From positions 16,188,501 through 16,252,500 of the forward strand of contig CM043705.1 in the NCBI GenBank assembly GCA_023935145.1: 64,000 nt of DNA, written 5' to 3'. Shown piece after piece: positions 11,413-22,918 of the stretch. The position numbers and the translations under genes are program-made. The notes below the pieces were generated by a model, which saw only the letters and a list, made by a program, of their open reading frames with translations, made no database searches and was not told the origin of the DNA. The DNA is from Bretschneidera sinensis (taxonomy: Eukaryota; Streptophyta; Magnoliopsida; Brassicales; Akaniaceae). Positions within the stretch are counted from its first letter, which is position 1. Every line of letters starts with the position of its first letter.

Positions 11413-13778
11413 TAATGCCACAAAAAGGATTGTATGCTTTAATAGTTAACATATATCTATTTAAATGATGTATCTTATAAGTTGAAAAAATAACATAGAC
11501 TAAGAAGAAATTAATATTTATTTTAGCGGATACTTCATTGAACTTACGAAATTTTATTACATTGGAACTGGATTTTTGGCATATAGACCACATACACACC
11601 AGTATTTTCCATTATCCTCTTTAAGTTTTTACGATAATATTGGCAAGACATGTAATACCATCTATGCATGATATCAATTTTCAATATTGTCGCTCTACAT
11701 GTATAATTGTTCTCGTATAATAAAAAAACAGAAGAAACAATTAATATGAATGAGTAAATTATAAAATTGAAAATTTTATTAGCAAAATTAAATTAAATAT
11801 TTTTTTTAATAAAATGATATTTAGACATCCTTTGCATTAATGATTGAAATATTTAAACATAAACTTCAAAAATTATATTAATGTTATTATTAGTAATACT
11901 TTGTTTCACAAAATTTATGCTGATGAACTCATTTTTATGTGCAACTAAATGTGTTGCTATTAAAATTCGCTATATAATTTTTTTCACACTATATATAATT
12001 TAGGAGTTGATAAGTCACCAAATTAAGTTAAATAAAAAGTGCAAAATTATAGAGTTTATAAAAATTTAAATTAAATTAACATACCTCGAGAAAGGTAAAT
12101 AATTGAACGGTGAATAGTGAAGAAAGTTGAAGAACTGAAAATCTAGAATTGATCCAACCTAGTTCAATTGTCAAAAAATGAAAAATCAATATTATATTTA
12201 AGTAAACTATTTAAAAAACAGTATTATAATTTACTTTAAATAGAAAAGTACTAAGCCTTTGATCTTTGGTCATGTGGGCATTTGTGATAAAATAAATCCA
12301 CAAAGTTCATTTGTATTAAGTTTAGTTAAATACTGTGGGCATATGTGATAAAATAAAGCACTCGAAGAACATATGAGTATCGTGAGTGAGAAAAATGTGA
12401 AAGTATGGACAGATAGCTGCCGAAGAAGTACCAAAAAGTCTGTACTGTATTGGTGTTCGGTTAACAACTGAATGGTTTGAAAATCTAAATTTATAGTGAA
12501 AAACTAAAGGAGAGAAAGAAAATAGAATCAAAACTTAAAAATAAAAGCCACTATTATTTCTATGTCTTCTTTGACAACATCCTGGCAACTTTAGTTGTAA
12601 TCAATTCAACTAGAGTTGGTGTTCAAGTATGATGATACAGCAGTGTGAATCTTCTTGGCAACAACAGAGTAAAATATACAAAACCAACAAAAAAAAAAAG
12701 TAAGCATTATTGAGTTTAAAGGAACTTATAGAATCGAGTCTTAATAATCTTTTTTGTTATTAATAATCTTTGCTCTATAGTATGGAAACAATGCAAATAA
12801 ATTGTAAACATGAATATAAAAAAAATATATATATCTACTATATTTTTTTTTGGAAAATTGTGACGTAGATCTATCAATTGTTATATATTATTTCTTGACT
12901 GTTGTTTTGATTACTTATTAGTTGGGTTCTTGAAAATTCTATTTAGTGTAATGAACAACATTCTGTTGACTTGTTGAGTACTTGGCTGTAGGATGGTTGC
13001 TTCTATATTTAATAGACTTCCTATTCATCATATTTGTCTAGGATAAATTTGTTCTGAAATTATAACTACTATATTTTCTAATGTATACTATGTTTCTAGT
13101 TAATATTTCCCAAGAAATCTTAACAAAATGCGCATGTACATTATGAACAATTCTCAAGAGGAGAAAAATACAAAAATTAATATAATTTTTTCATGTAAAC
13201 CATTTGCCCCGTTGTGTATATTTCCATTCCTCTCTCATCTTCATCTCACTCAAAGCTCTTCCTCTTCTCGGTCAAGTCTACAACACCATTTTTGGAGTTT
13301 AAAATTTTCAGGTCAAGCCCCTATATCGTCTTAGTAAGCTCAAAGGAAAGAAAGATCTGCACAAAAAATATTAACTTTTTGCTATTATGAAAGTAAGAAC
13401 TTCATTTGCAACATAAAAACATTTTTGGTAGGATTTAAAAAAAAATTGAAAACTCATCTTCAACAATCAAATAAATATTGTACAAAAATTTTACTAAATT
13501 TTTTCTTCAATAATTAACAAAAAGGAAGTAAGGATTATTAGGTTTAAAATAACCTACATTACTGAGTTTTAATAATCCTTTCCTTTCGTTAATAATCTTT
13601 GTTATGCAGTAATTGAAACAATGAAAATATATTAAGTACACAAATCAACGTAAACTCAAAAGAATAAAATTATAAACATGAATATTAAAAAATAAAATAT
13701 AATAATCAGTACACCTTTCTTTTAACTTGTTACGAAGAGAAATGAAAACATAAGAACAATGAAAGAATAGACTATATT
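11413..13778. other. Intergenic AT-rich DNA with a diverged repeat pair
   Basis: No credible gene is seen. Two features stand out. A ~24 bp sequence, gtgggcatttgtgataaaat, is repeated at about 12273 and 12333. A ~140-170 bp segment at about 12699-12835 recurs in diverged form at about 13525-13690, with shared blocks such as ttaataatcttt and aaacatgaatat. Confidence 0.5.
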
Positions 13779-13787
13779 TAAATAAAA

Positions 13788-13930
13788 GGGTTAAATGCAA
13801 ATTATACCCTCAATTGAGTGGTTAGTTGCACTTTTTACTCTCAGTTTTGTTTAAAAGCAATTTAAAGCCTCAACTAAAAATTGGATACAATTAATACCAT
13901 TCAATCAATTTTCTGGTGAAAATTAACATA
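13788..13930 (+). repeat. Left terminal inverted repeat of the MULE
   Basis: Pairs with 14917-15056 in inverted orientation. Matched blocks include gggttaaatgcaaa, actttttac, gcaatttaaa and ctaaaaattgga. Confidence 0.8.
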
Positions 13931-13976
13931 TGTTGGTCTAGCGGAAACAATTAGAGGGTTTAAATTGATCTTTTTT

Positions 13977-14164
13977 GAAGAATTAGATAGTCTTCCTGAA
14001 CAAGCATTTTATTTAATAGGTAACATCAATGAAACTACTACAAAGGCTATAAACTTAGAAATAGAGAGCAAATTGAAGAAATGACTTTAAATCTTTGTAC
14101 GTCGACTCCTAATCAAATTGTTTGGGATTCAGAAGCAAAAGAAATCATTTTATCTACTAATAGT
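13977..14164 (+). pseudogene. atpB-atpE: Plastid atpB 3' end / atpE 5' end fragment inside the MULE
   Basis: Frame 13977-14084 reads [19 protein letters not shown] and continues to ESKLKK-stop, which is the C-terminus of the plastid ATP synthase beta subunit. Its TGA overlaps an ATG at 14081, the known 4-base atpB/atpE overlap. The next frame reads [20 protein letters not shown] and on to ILSTNS, the N-terminus of the epsilon subunit. It stays open for 37 codons (to 14194), the last nine being unrelated to atpE. Similarity ends at about 14164. Compared with typical plastid sequence, several changes are C-to-T or G-to-A, as in methylated nuclear copies. A dead nuclear copy of organelle DNA; product unlikely. 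Confidence 0.85.
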
Positions 14165-14916
14165 GCGCCTCGTTTAAGTTCTAAAAGCCACTAATTGACA
14201 AACACATGTTAACCATTTGTTGGATGAAGAAAAGAAAAAATGAAAAAGTATGCTGAAAAATAAATTGCACACGTGATTTGAATTAAATGCAAAGAATAAT
14301 TAAAATGAAGCGAAAAGGCAAAAATGTGAAGTGTTTTTTCTTCCTTTTGTAGAATTGATGCATTTGGGATGTAATTTTTGGATATCTTGATTTTTGTTTG
14401 TCTTTATTATAGATTTTTCACACCAGTTTGTGCTGTGCTTTCACGTAATTTTTCCAGACCCAGTGTATTTTGTATTACTTATATAGCAGCATGAACACTA
14501 TCTCCTATATATTTTGCAACTGATTTAGCGAGGTTCACAGATAAATCAAGTATTGTGGACATGATTTAGGGCAATTAGCTTATGGGTTATCGTCCCAAGT
14601 CTAAGCACTTGGGTGCCTGAAGGTTCTAGGACCCCAGGCCAATGATGTCGAAGTTGTGTGGATTGGAAAAAAATAAAAGTAAGTTAAAATTATTGTTGTA
14701 ATTAAAAAAAATATTAGCATGTGCATGACTACGGCAATTTTTTTACTATTTAGAGCAAGTTGGCTAACGACAAGGAAAAGAAATCCATAATCACCACAGG
14801 TGCAATTTCTTTTTCCGTATAATTTTTCTTTTTTTTCTTTTCCTTTACAAATGGTTGATTTGTGTCTTTCAATCGATTATTTTTAAACTTTAAATGAGGT
14901 ATATGCTTCTCACATA

Positions 14917-15056
14917 TTTATTTTTATTGGAAAATTGACAGTAGAGTATTAATTACATCTAATTTTTAGTAGGGGGAAGGGGTTTAAATTGCTCCTAAAT
15001 AAAATTGAGGGTAAAAAGTACACGACACCTCAAAAGGTATACTTTGCATTTAACCC
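14917..15056 (-). repeat. Right terminal inverted repeat of the MULE
   Basis: Reverse-complement partner of 13788-13930. It carries a few extra bases (the cttcccc stretch) relative to the left copy and lacks a few others. Confidence 0.8.
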
Positions 15057-15065
15057 TAAATAAAA

Positions 15066-16694
15066 CTAAACATGGATTAATTAATGAGATAAATATTATA
15101 AATAATTATCAATATAAAAAAATTATTTATAGATAAGATTAGGTGAGAGTTAAATTCATTTAGGTAAGAATAAGTCCAATAAATAAAATTTCAATTTTAA
15201 ATAATATTTTACCTTAACCAACACAATCTCTACCTTTAGATAAAAATAAGTTCAAATTTAAATGGATATAAATACAAACAATATCTTAGCATTTTCTTAG
15301 AATTGAAAATGAAAAAGATTATCCCAATGTACTTAAGATAATGATTAATTTTTTATAAGTAAAAAGAAAAGAAAAGAAGTTTCTATATCTAAATTGTAAT
15401 CCAACTATGTGCCCGGTGGGATCAGTGATGAATGTTGAATCTTTATATAAAAATACTTACACTTCAGTAGTGCTTTTTTATAATGTACTTCAATGGTATT
15501 TTTTTTAAATAAAATATCAATATTTTAATTGATAGAATAATGATTATTGACTTTACATAGTATTGTTATTAGATATTGACCTTTTATAAATTTAATTCTT
15601 ATGCTTGTGTTATCTTACCATATTTTATTTAATTTTTTTTCATGTAACTGCTGAGAAGTTGATAAAGCTGAAATTTTAGAGTGAATTTATATGATTAATT
15701 TATTAAAATTATAGTTATTATTAATTGAGAGATTAAATAATTTTTTTAATTAAAGATAAAACATGTAAATATTTGAATTTGAAAGTAAATATATTTTATT
15801 TGAATGAAAGTATTTCTTTGTCTTTTAAAAAGCGTAATTTGATAAGTAAATGGATATTCATGTCAGCGTCCACGTCAACGCTTATGTGATACGTTGAAAT
15901 TGTTCTATTTTTACATAGAACTAGCTGTGAACACTCGCAAATGCACATGAATTTTTTATTCATTAAAAAAATATAAAATAATAAATAAATAATTTATTTT
16001 ATTATGATAAATAAAAATACTTAATATATAATTAAATATTTTAATTAAAAAATGGTATGATATTGTGAACCTATGCAAATGCACGCGATAGACGCATTCT
16101 ATTATCCCTTTCAATTTTAAAAGTGTTAAGAAATTAAGTTTATTATATCTATATTAGTGATACAACATTCATTAAATAAATAAGAATTGAAAGTAAATGT
16201 AATTATTAAAGCTCAAACAGATAATTTTAGTCAATAAATTGAACAAACATAAATCCTCAAATAAAAAAAAAATTCTTGTAGAATCCCATAATTTAATAAA
16301 GGCAAACAATCTAATTTATTTTTGTTTTCACCGCTCTTTCTCAAATGAATTGCTTCTAACCCTCTTATGCAAATCTTTTTTAGCACGGATTTCTCAACAT
16401 TTTGATCATGCGCAACTGACATAGAAAATAAACGTTTCGGAGGTAGAGTGATCTAAACATCTGAAAAAAGATATTCTCTGTTAGATAGATAAAGTGATGA
16501 AGAATAAGAATGCAAGATTCATAAAGTATTTTGTTTGTTAGATAATTGAGATATTAAAAAAATAAATTAAAGAAATTATATTAATATTTTTACTTGTTTA
16601 TTTTTTTTTAACGACAAAAGAATCTTTATTAATAATAAAAAGCTAAAGTAAATATTTTACCTTTCCTATGAAACCCAATAGATGACGATATTCA
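15066..16694. other. Intergenic AT-rich DNA
   Basis: No gene or transposon domain recognised. A 28 bp sequence at 15880-15907 is similar to 17908-17935, so these two copies flank about 2 kb that includes the LTR fragment at 16695. Confidence 0.5.
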
Positions 16695-17880
16695 TGTAAC
16701 AACTCATCCCGGGTTGGCCACCCCCAAGACAATGTCATCATGTTTTGAAATCCCAGCACTACACATATATGCTATAATATAAAAACATACATCGACTGAA
16801 AATATATATACATCAAGCCTCAAGCCTCAACATGGGAGTTATATTATCAATATCCTATCTGAAACAATATATACAACATATTAAAGATGTATGAATATCT
16901 ACAAATTTTTTTCTTCTTCTATTAGTCTGAGGATGTGGATTACGAGACTTACATATAATAACTTAATCTGAATCTCAGCTCACAAATTTATCTATCTTGC
17001 CCACTTCCTGAAATTATTTAACAATGAAGAGTGAGCTTCACAAGCTCAGTGGATTAATTTTACTAGAAGTACTCGATTTGTATACTTCTAGTTATATTCA
17101 ATCATTATTAAATCAACATAATTAATCATCTATCTCTTCTCACATACTAATTCAATCATTTGTCAATCTCTTTATAAATAAATTATTAAGCTATCATCTT
17201 TCAATACATATATCTTATATACCAATCATATTTGTTTTCTACTCATATAATTTAACAATTTAATATAATCATTTACCTTATCCTAAGGTTCACATCAAAC
17301 AAACAATCGATCATATAATTCTTTATCATGTCATCTTTTTAATTTTTCATCATCAAAGTTGTCTCACAATGAGACTGACCTGTCTATCAATCATTTCATA
17401 ATCAAGACTGATTCTTTAGCATTTCAGCAAACAATAATTATTATTTAAAAATAAACGCATGAATTTAAATTATCTTTCTTTCTTTCTAATCAGATCATTT
17501 CATACTATTATTTGAGAGCGTCTTCCCACATGTCGATATGTTTCAGCCAGACCAGCTACCTTTTCGGTCTTCTCAGTCAGACCGGCTGCCTTCCTAGTCT
17601 TCCCTTTTATGCATATGAGCAATAACATGCAAGCAAGCATATATCAAAGCATTCAATTCAATTATCCCTTTCTCAAAATTATTATTTTTTATCATATATA
17701 TTAAATTGTCTCCTCATATATCATATCAATTTTCAGTAATATCTTTCAATAATTTCATATATCTTTTCAACATATTTTTCATTAATCCGTCCATTTTTTA
17801 AAAATATTTATATATATAAATTCTTATATAATTAATTTTCAACATATAATTTAATCCTTAATTAATAAATCAATCAATTA
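16695..17880 (-). repeat. Truncated LTR related to gypsy B (reverse orientation)
   Basis: Begins TGTAACAACTCATCCCGGGT, the reverse complement of the B-family LTR end. Homology continues through the Leu/Ser-poor AT-rich body, including a block equivalent to the region upstream of the 36 bp repeats at 17520-17600. The LTR segment carrying the ctacccgtggatcac block, present at 33413, is missing, so the copy is truncated. No matching internal region is adjacent. Confidence 0.7.
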
Positions 17881-17928
17881 TCTTATATTTAATCCATCCA
17901 TATCATTGCTTATATGGCGTGTTGAAAC

Positions 17929-17933
<5 letters not shown>

Positions 17934-17972
<39 letters not shown>
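17934..17972. repeat. (AT)n microsatellite
   Basis: About 19 AT dinucleotides between the truncated LTR and the tRNA region. Confidence 0.9.
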
Positions 17973-17976
<4 letters not shown>

Positions 17977-18211
17977 AAATATAGATGATCTTTCAAGGAA
18001 GTCTAATACTTTGTTTGAGTTCTTTTCTTAATAGCAAATTGAAGAGAAAAAAATAACAATAAAACGTTAGTTTATCAATGAAAAATATCATGCTAAAAAA
18101 AAAGCAATGACTAAAAAACAAGAAAGCCACGAAAAATATCTCTGTCCGCTCTCATACGTGTATCTAGTGTCATCTCTTTATAAAGATAATTACAGCTGGT
18201 TTTGTCATAAA

Positions 18212-18228
18212 GCTGGAATAGCTCAGTT

Positions 18229-18261
<33 letters not shown>

Positions 18262-18285
18262 GAGGTTCAAGCCCTCCTTCTAGCG
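18212..18285 (+). tRNA. tRNA-Asn (anticodon GTT)
   Basis: A 74 nt cloverleaf without intron. The acceptor stem GCTGGAA pairs with TTCTAGC (one G-T), with discriminator G. The anticodon loop ctGTTaa has anticodon at 18246-18248. Internal Pol III promoter elements are clear: A box tagctcagttgg at 18219-18230 and B box ggttcaagcc at 18264-18273. The sequence is of the nuclear cytosolic type, clearly different from plastid trnN. It supplies asparagine to cytosolic translation. No base changes that would break a stem were seen, so it is probably functional. Confidence 0.96.
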
Positions 18286-18289
18286 TTTT
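18286..18289 (+). terminator. RNA polymerase III terminator of tRNA-Asn
   Basis: TTTT directly follows the discriminator base, with further T runs just downstream (18297-18306). Confidence 0.8.
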
Positions 18290-18639
18290 ATTTTCATTTT
18301 TTTTTTCATTATAAATACTTCCTTTGCCTTTCTTTTTGTAATCTGGAGAGTTTTCCCATTACCGTTATGAAGATCTCTGCCTATTTAGAGATGGGATTTT
18401 GGGAGTCTTTTTGCATTTCTAGATCACTAAAAGTACTGGAATGTTGAAAATTGGCATCAGTTTGGATTTCCATTATTTGCAATCTAGGGAGGATACTGTT
18501 TTGGTAATTACTTTAATGTGATAATATCTACTCCGTAACTTGCTATTTCAGTGTTTGATAAAATGCACATGCAACCTAAAATTGTCAAATTTATGGATTT
18601 GATTATGTTTTGGTTGAGTTCTATGCAAACATGGTGCCT

Positions 18640-18835
18640 ACTCTACGAGACTGCGACCAGATATTAGATTCAGTAAGGCTCTTTTGTTGTTGCGTTTGCT
18701 TGCAATATGGTTTAACAAAAATTGTGCTTGAAGCTGACTCTTTAACGAAGTTCCTTTTTCTTTGCAGAAAGCACACCGCTAGCCCATCTTCCAGCACTCC
18801 TGAAGATGCATATTGATTAAATTCCAAGATGTTAA
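18640..18835 (+). pseudogene. RNase H-like (LINE/RVT_3 type) relic, upstream part
   Basis: Frame text around 18700-18750 reads LQYGLTKIVLEADSLTKF, resembling the RNase H-like domain found in plant LINEs and related small genes. On the other side of copia C, 26162-26243 reads LSFCYREAKFTTDRLAKQAT and then a stop, which fits the end of that domain. The middle part does not align well. The identification is tentative and the relic is dead. Confidence 0.4.
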
Positions 18836-19384
18836 TGTTAGAATTTTCCCTATTACGGGGCTTACATTAATTGAGATCTATTGGGTTTTATCATAAAACA
18901 CGACAAGTATTGGTCTATCAAGTGGGATTTAAAGATGAGTCAAATAGATCATTCTATTGTCAATGAGCTTAATACTCTAATGTGTTCAATATGAGTTGTC
19001 TAATGTAGGCTTAGTAGACCATATGTGTTTTTTTTTTTTTTTTTTTTAATGGGGGAAAACCATTGGTTGTCTATATAAAGGAAGGCTAGGTCTCCCTCTT
19101 ACATTCTCAACCCTCATTTCTCATTTTCCCTATGGAGCTCTCATCCATTGAGAGCAAGAACTAATTAAGGGAGAAGAAGGAAGAGAAAGATCTATATCCT
19201 ATTCTTAATTTAAGGAGTTGATCAAGAAGGAAATTACTCATATCATATGGATTTCGCTACATTATGAATATGGAGATACGAATTTAAGGTATGCATCTAA
19301 CTTTCTATCTCTATCATTAGGTGTTCTTCATCTCATCTATGGAGATTTTGGGTTATGGATTGATTCTATGGATAAATCCTTACA
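18836..19384 (+). repeat. 5' LTR of copia C
   Basis: Starts TGTTAGAATT and ends CCTTACA. A T21 run lies at about 19027-19047, and a TATA-like stretch tctatataaagg at 19070-19081 probably marks the promoter. Homologous to 25621-26156 with numerous differences, so the insertion is old. Confidence 0.88.
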
Positions 19385-19386
19385 TG

Positions 19387-19399
19387 TGGTATCAGAGCC
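19387..19399 (+). other. Primer-binding site of copia C
   Basis: tggtatcagagcc, two bases after the LTR end, is an exact initiator-Met type site. Confidence 0.9.
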
Positions 19400-19732
19400 T
19401 TTTTAGAATGAATTTAGAATCCTAATTAAAGCTCAATTTATGATTGAATAAGGATTGATACAAAGTTTTGCTTTGGGATTTGATTGTGGTGATTAAATTG
19501 ATTTCTAGTTATATGCTAGGTTAAAGTTATTTACTCAATGATGTTCATAGAGAGCAAAGTTGCTTTAATATCCACTTAAATCATTAGCCAAACTACAGCA
19601 TAAAGTGTTAGAACACATCAAGAATCATTAAAAACCTTGTTTGGATGTAAAGAAAATCGGGTCTAGATGAAGGTAGGTGATGATGAAAATATAAAGAGAA
19701 AAGAAATCGTAGAGTTGCGATTTTGAAGATGT

Positions 19733-19970
19733 TGCTATAGTAGCTACAATGGAAGTACTATAGTGGTACTATAGCAATCAATGGATGTACAATAGCATTC
19801 ATGATTGCATGTCGGATACTATAGCAATCATAATTGCATGTCGGGTACTGTTTATACGATATTGTACATATGGTACTATTTATACGTTACTGTTCATCAG
19901 GTAGTTTTTACGTGCACTCTTCATGAAGTACTATTCATGTGCACTCTTCATCAATATCTAGCAATCAATG
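19733..19970 (+). repeat. Short imperfect repeats (actatagcaatca / actgttcat type) in copia C leader
   Basis: Repeated words tactatagcaatca, attgcatgtcgg(a/g)tact and tact(g/a)tttata follow one another over about 240 bp, between the primer-binding site and the first coding traces. Confidence 0.6.
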
Positions 19971-20049
19971 TGTGAGTAATATAAAGTATATCTTGGTATG
20001 GGAGAGTTTCATAGATTTAGTTGAAATTGGAGTCGCCAAAGTGGCCTTT

Positions 20050-22918
20050 TTCGACTGGATTTGTGGAATTTTGATTTTGTATGGTAGTGGGATGTCTTTG
20101 ATTCAAGTATACGGTCATACACCCAAAAGTAGTGATAGTGTATTGGAATTGAGAATGTCACATGTAGGGCATATGATTGAGATGACTGACCTTTACTGTC
20201 AAGAACAATAAGGTAGCCTTTGAAATTCTAATTTGTTAGAATTTCATAAAATGGAAAAGAGTTGTAGAGTTTGTCATTGTAATGGCAAACATAGACTTGG
20301 CAATGAATAACGATAAGCCTACAGAACTTAAGGATAATAGTTTTGATTCAATAACAAGTTAATGTGCATGAATTAAGTTTAACTATGTGTGCCTGTTAAG
20401 TATTAAGAGATATGCTCTAGAGCACCTATTTAGTGGAATTTTGTGGTGGAAAGATACTAAGTGTCCTTGAATTCTTAGATAGTCTAAATTTTGCTTAAGG
20501 TAAATTCCGTAAGGTGTGACAAAGAATAATATATTTGGAGGTACATCATAAAGCTAGTCCATTTTCAAATTAAGTGAGAAATCACAGACTGCCTTGTTTC
20601 AAAAAGAAGTATTAAGAAAGGAAAAATGGGTAAATCTTGTGCTTCTAAAAATTTTCAAGATAATAATAAAGAATCCAATTAGATTGACAATGTAGTGGAT
20701 CTTAAAGATGTTATCCTTAAAAGTGAAATTAAATGCTTCTTATGTATGAAGAAAGATTATAAGGTATGGGATTGCAACTAAAGTAAAACCTTAGATGAAA
20801 AATCGTGATTATGAGGGTAACTCTTTGGCTCTTATTTTAAGTGAATCCAATTTAACTGGAGCCCCATTTAATGTGATAGCTAGATAGTGGTAATTGTGTT
20901 CCTCTTACTATAGAAGGATTCATAAGCAAGAGAAAGTCAAATAAAAAAGAGTTTAAACTCACAGTTGACAACAATGATGAGGTAGGTATAAAGTTTATAG
21001 GCGTAGCTAGTTCAAATTTAGATTCTAAATTTAAACTATTATTAGGAACACACTTTATATATGATCCTCAGACGAAATTTATTTTTCATTTTCAGGTTTT
21101 GGACAAGATTAGCTACACTTTTGATGTTAAAGACTATAAAGTTAAATTATCTTTTAAATCAAAAGTTGTTAGCCTTTGCACCTTGTTTTATGGATTGTGT
21201 ATATATATATTATGTGTTAAGCTCTCGATGAGGTCCATGAACCTCATATAAAGTTCAAGTATTGCCAAAAGATCCCTAATTAACCTTTCAAAAAAAAAGA
21301 ACCCTAATTAAGGAAAGCCTTCCGTATTGTGGCATAAATGTTTTGGTCACGTTTTCAAGGAGATGGTGAAAAGGGTGATAAAGAAAAATATCCTGCCTAC
21401 TTTTAAATAGAAGTATGTTAACTTGTTTGAGGATAAATTAACCAAGATAAAGAAAAGAGTGCATTTCGTAGATATGATCTTTTAGAAGTCATCCACTCTT
21501 ACTTTTAGTAGACTTTGTCCAACTACATTGTGTTAGTGTAAACACTTGTATCATTTATGGATCGCTGGTCCTGTTGTGGATACATGTTCTCAATTACAGA
21601 AAAGTTTGATTTTCTTGACAAATTCAGGATTTCAGACTGAATTTGAGAAATAATTGGGAAAAGTCATTAAGAATGATTTGTCTGATAAGTAAAATGAATA
21701 TTTTGGCAAACATAAAGTTTCAAGAAAGCTCAAAGGTCTGTTTGTTAGACGCTTGAAGGATTGAGAAATAGTGAGCTGGAACACTATATCAGGAAATCTT
21801 GAACATAAAGGTGTGGCCGAAAGGCAAAATCGCACATTTAACATTTTGGAATGAAGCATGTCAATACTGGATTATCAATGGGTTAAGGCCATTACTATGG
21901 TTTGGTAAGTCCCCATTAACCCAGTAAAGTTATATATGAAGTTCTATTTGAATTATGAACTAGATGAAAATCTTAACATCAATAGTCTCCATATTTAGGG
22001 AATATTTTGCAAAAATACACCTATACATATTTTAAATAAAGGTAAGTCGGATTCAAAATTTTCTTGTTGCTTCTTTGTAAAATACTCAAATCAGCATAAA
22101 GAAATAAGTTTCATAGTCTTACTTGAAAATATTAGAATTGTGAAATCAAAGGCTACTAAGTTTCTAGTGTTGATTTAGTTAAAAAAAAATAATGGTAGTT
22201 GTTTTCAGATCATTAAAGATAGTAGGATGTTTGGACATTTACCTTTTCTCTACCTATAAAGATGTACATATTGGTTCCTATACCTATGGTGTGACCTGTG
22301 GAGGAGTAAGAGCTAAGTACTCAACCAGTTCTTATCAAAACTCCTTAACAGCATGATGCAATTATGTAGGGTACCAATTGTGATCCACAAGGGAGAAAAT
22401 ATTTGGCAATATTCTGATCTATATGACCTATTCATATGAGAGTGACTATAATATTGGCTACGTGGTAGATCATCCAAAGAATTTTCAGAAGATATTTTTT
22501 TAGTTTTCAATTAGATATGTGGTAGAAGCGATAAGAAATAAGTTGCATTCATTGAGACTCAATGCTGGTTTTAAGAAGCTTATAAAGTTTCTTAGTGGTT
22601 GTAAGACTTAGAAGGACTCCAAAGGATTGAAAGTTTTAGGTCCATATTGATTGGTAAATAGATTTCTTAGAGGGAAGGGGTTGTTTACGGTGAAACTTTC
22701 TCTCTAGTTTCCTTTAGGGATTCTTTTACAATGATTATGCCGTTAGTAGCTCATCAGGTTTTAGAACTATATCAAATGGAAATGAAAAGTGCTTTCCTAT
22801 ATTGATATTTTATAAGGAAGTCTATATGATGCAACCTAACGAATTTAAGGAAGATGGTGACAAACCATTGTATATGTAGACATACAAAATTTTATATAAG
22901 AGTTCAAAGCAAGTATCT
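20050..22918 (+). pseudogene. Copia C gag, integrase and RT remnants
   Basis: Heavily degraded. A zinc-knuckle remnant CFLCMKKDYKVWDC is at about 20735-20778, with the knuckle His replaced by Tyr. A pre-integrase block is not clear. Integrase is identified by EHKGVAERQNRTF at about 21801-21839, corresponding to the conserved NGVAERRNRT segment that carries the catalytic Glu. RT text such as MQPNEFKEDG and YKILYKSSKQVS (about 22828-22918) corresponds to the region before YVDD. The frame is cut there by the nested LTR. Stops every few dozen codons. Confidence 0.65.

Larger units (their letters stand above)
13788..15056. mobile_element. Mutator-like non-autonomous DNA transposon (Pack-MULE type)
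   Basis: The element begins gggttaaatgcaaattatacc and ends with the reverse complement of gggttaaatgcaaagtatacc. The inverted similarity extends about 140 bp on each side, with small gaps. It is flanked by a perfect 9 bp direct repeat, taaataaaa, at 13779-13787 and 15057-15065. Long inverted repeats plus a 9 bp target duplication are the hallmark of the Mutator superfamily. No transposase is present. The interior carries a plastid-derived segment (13977-14164) and about 700 bp I do not recognise. Confidence 0.85.

Noticed and set aside
18212..18285. Plastid-derived tRNA-Asn
   Set aside because: The sequence has the nuclear cytosolic acceptor and T-arm, not the plastid trnN-GUU ones, so it is not part of a plastid insertion.
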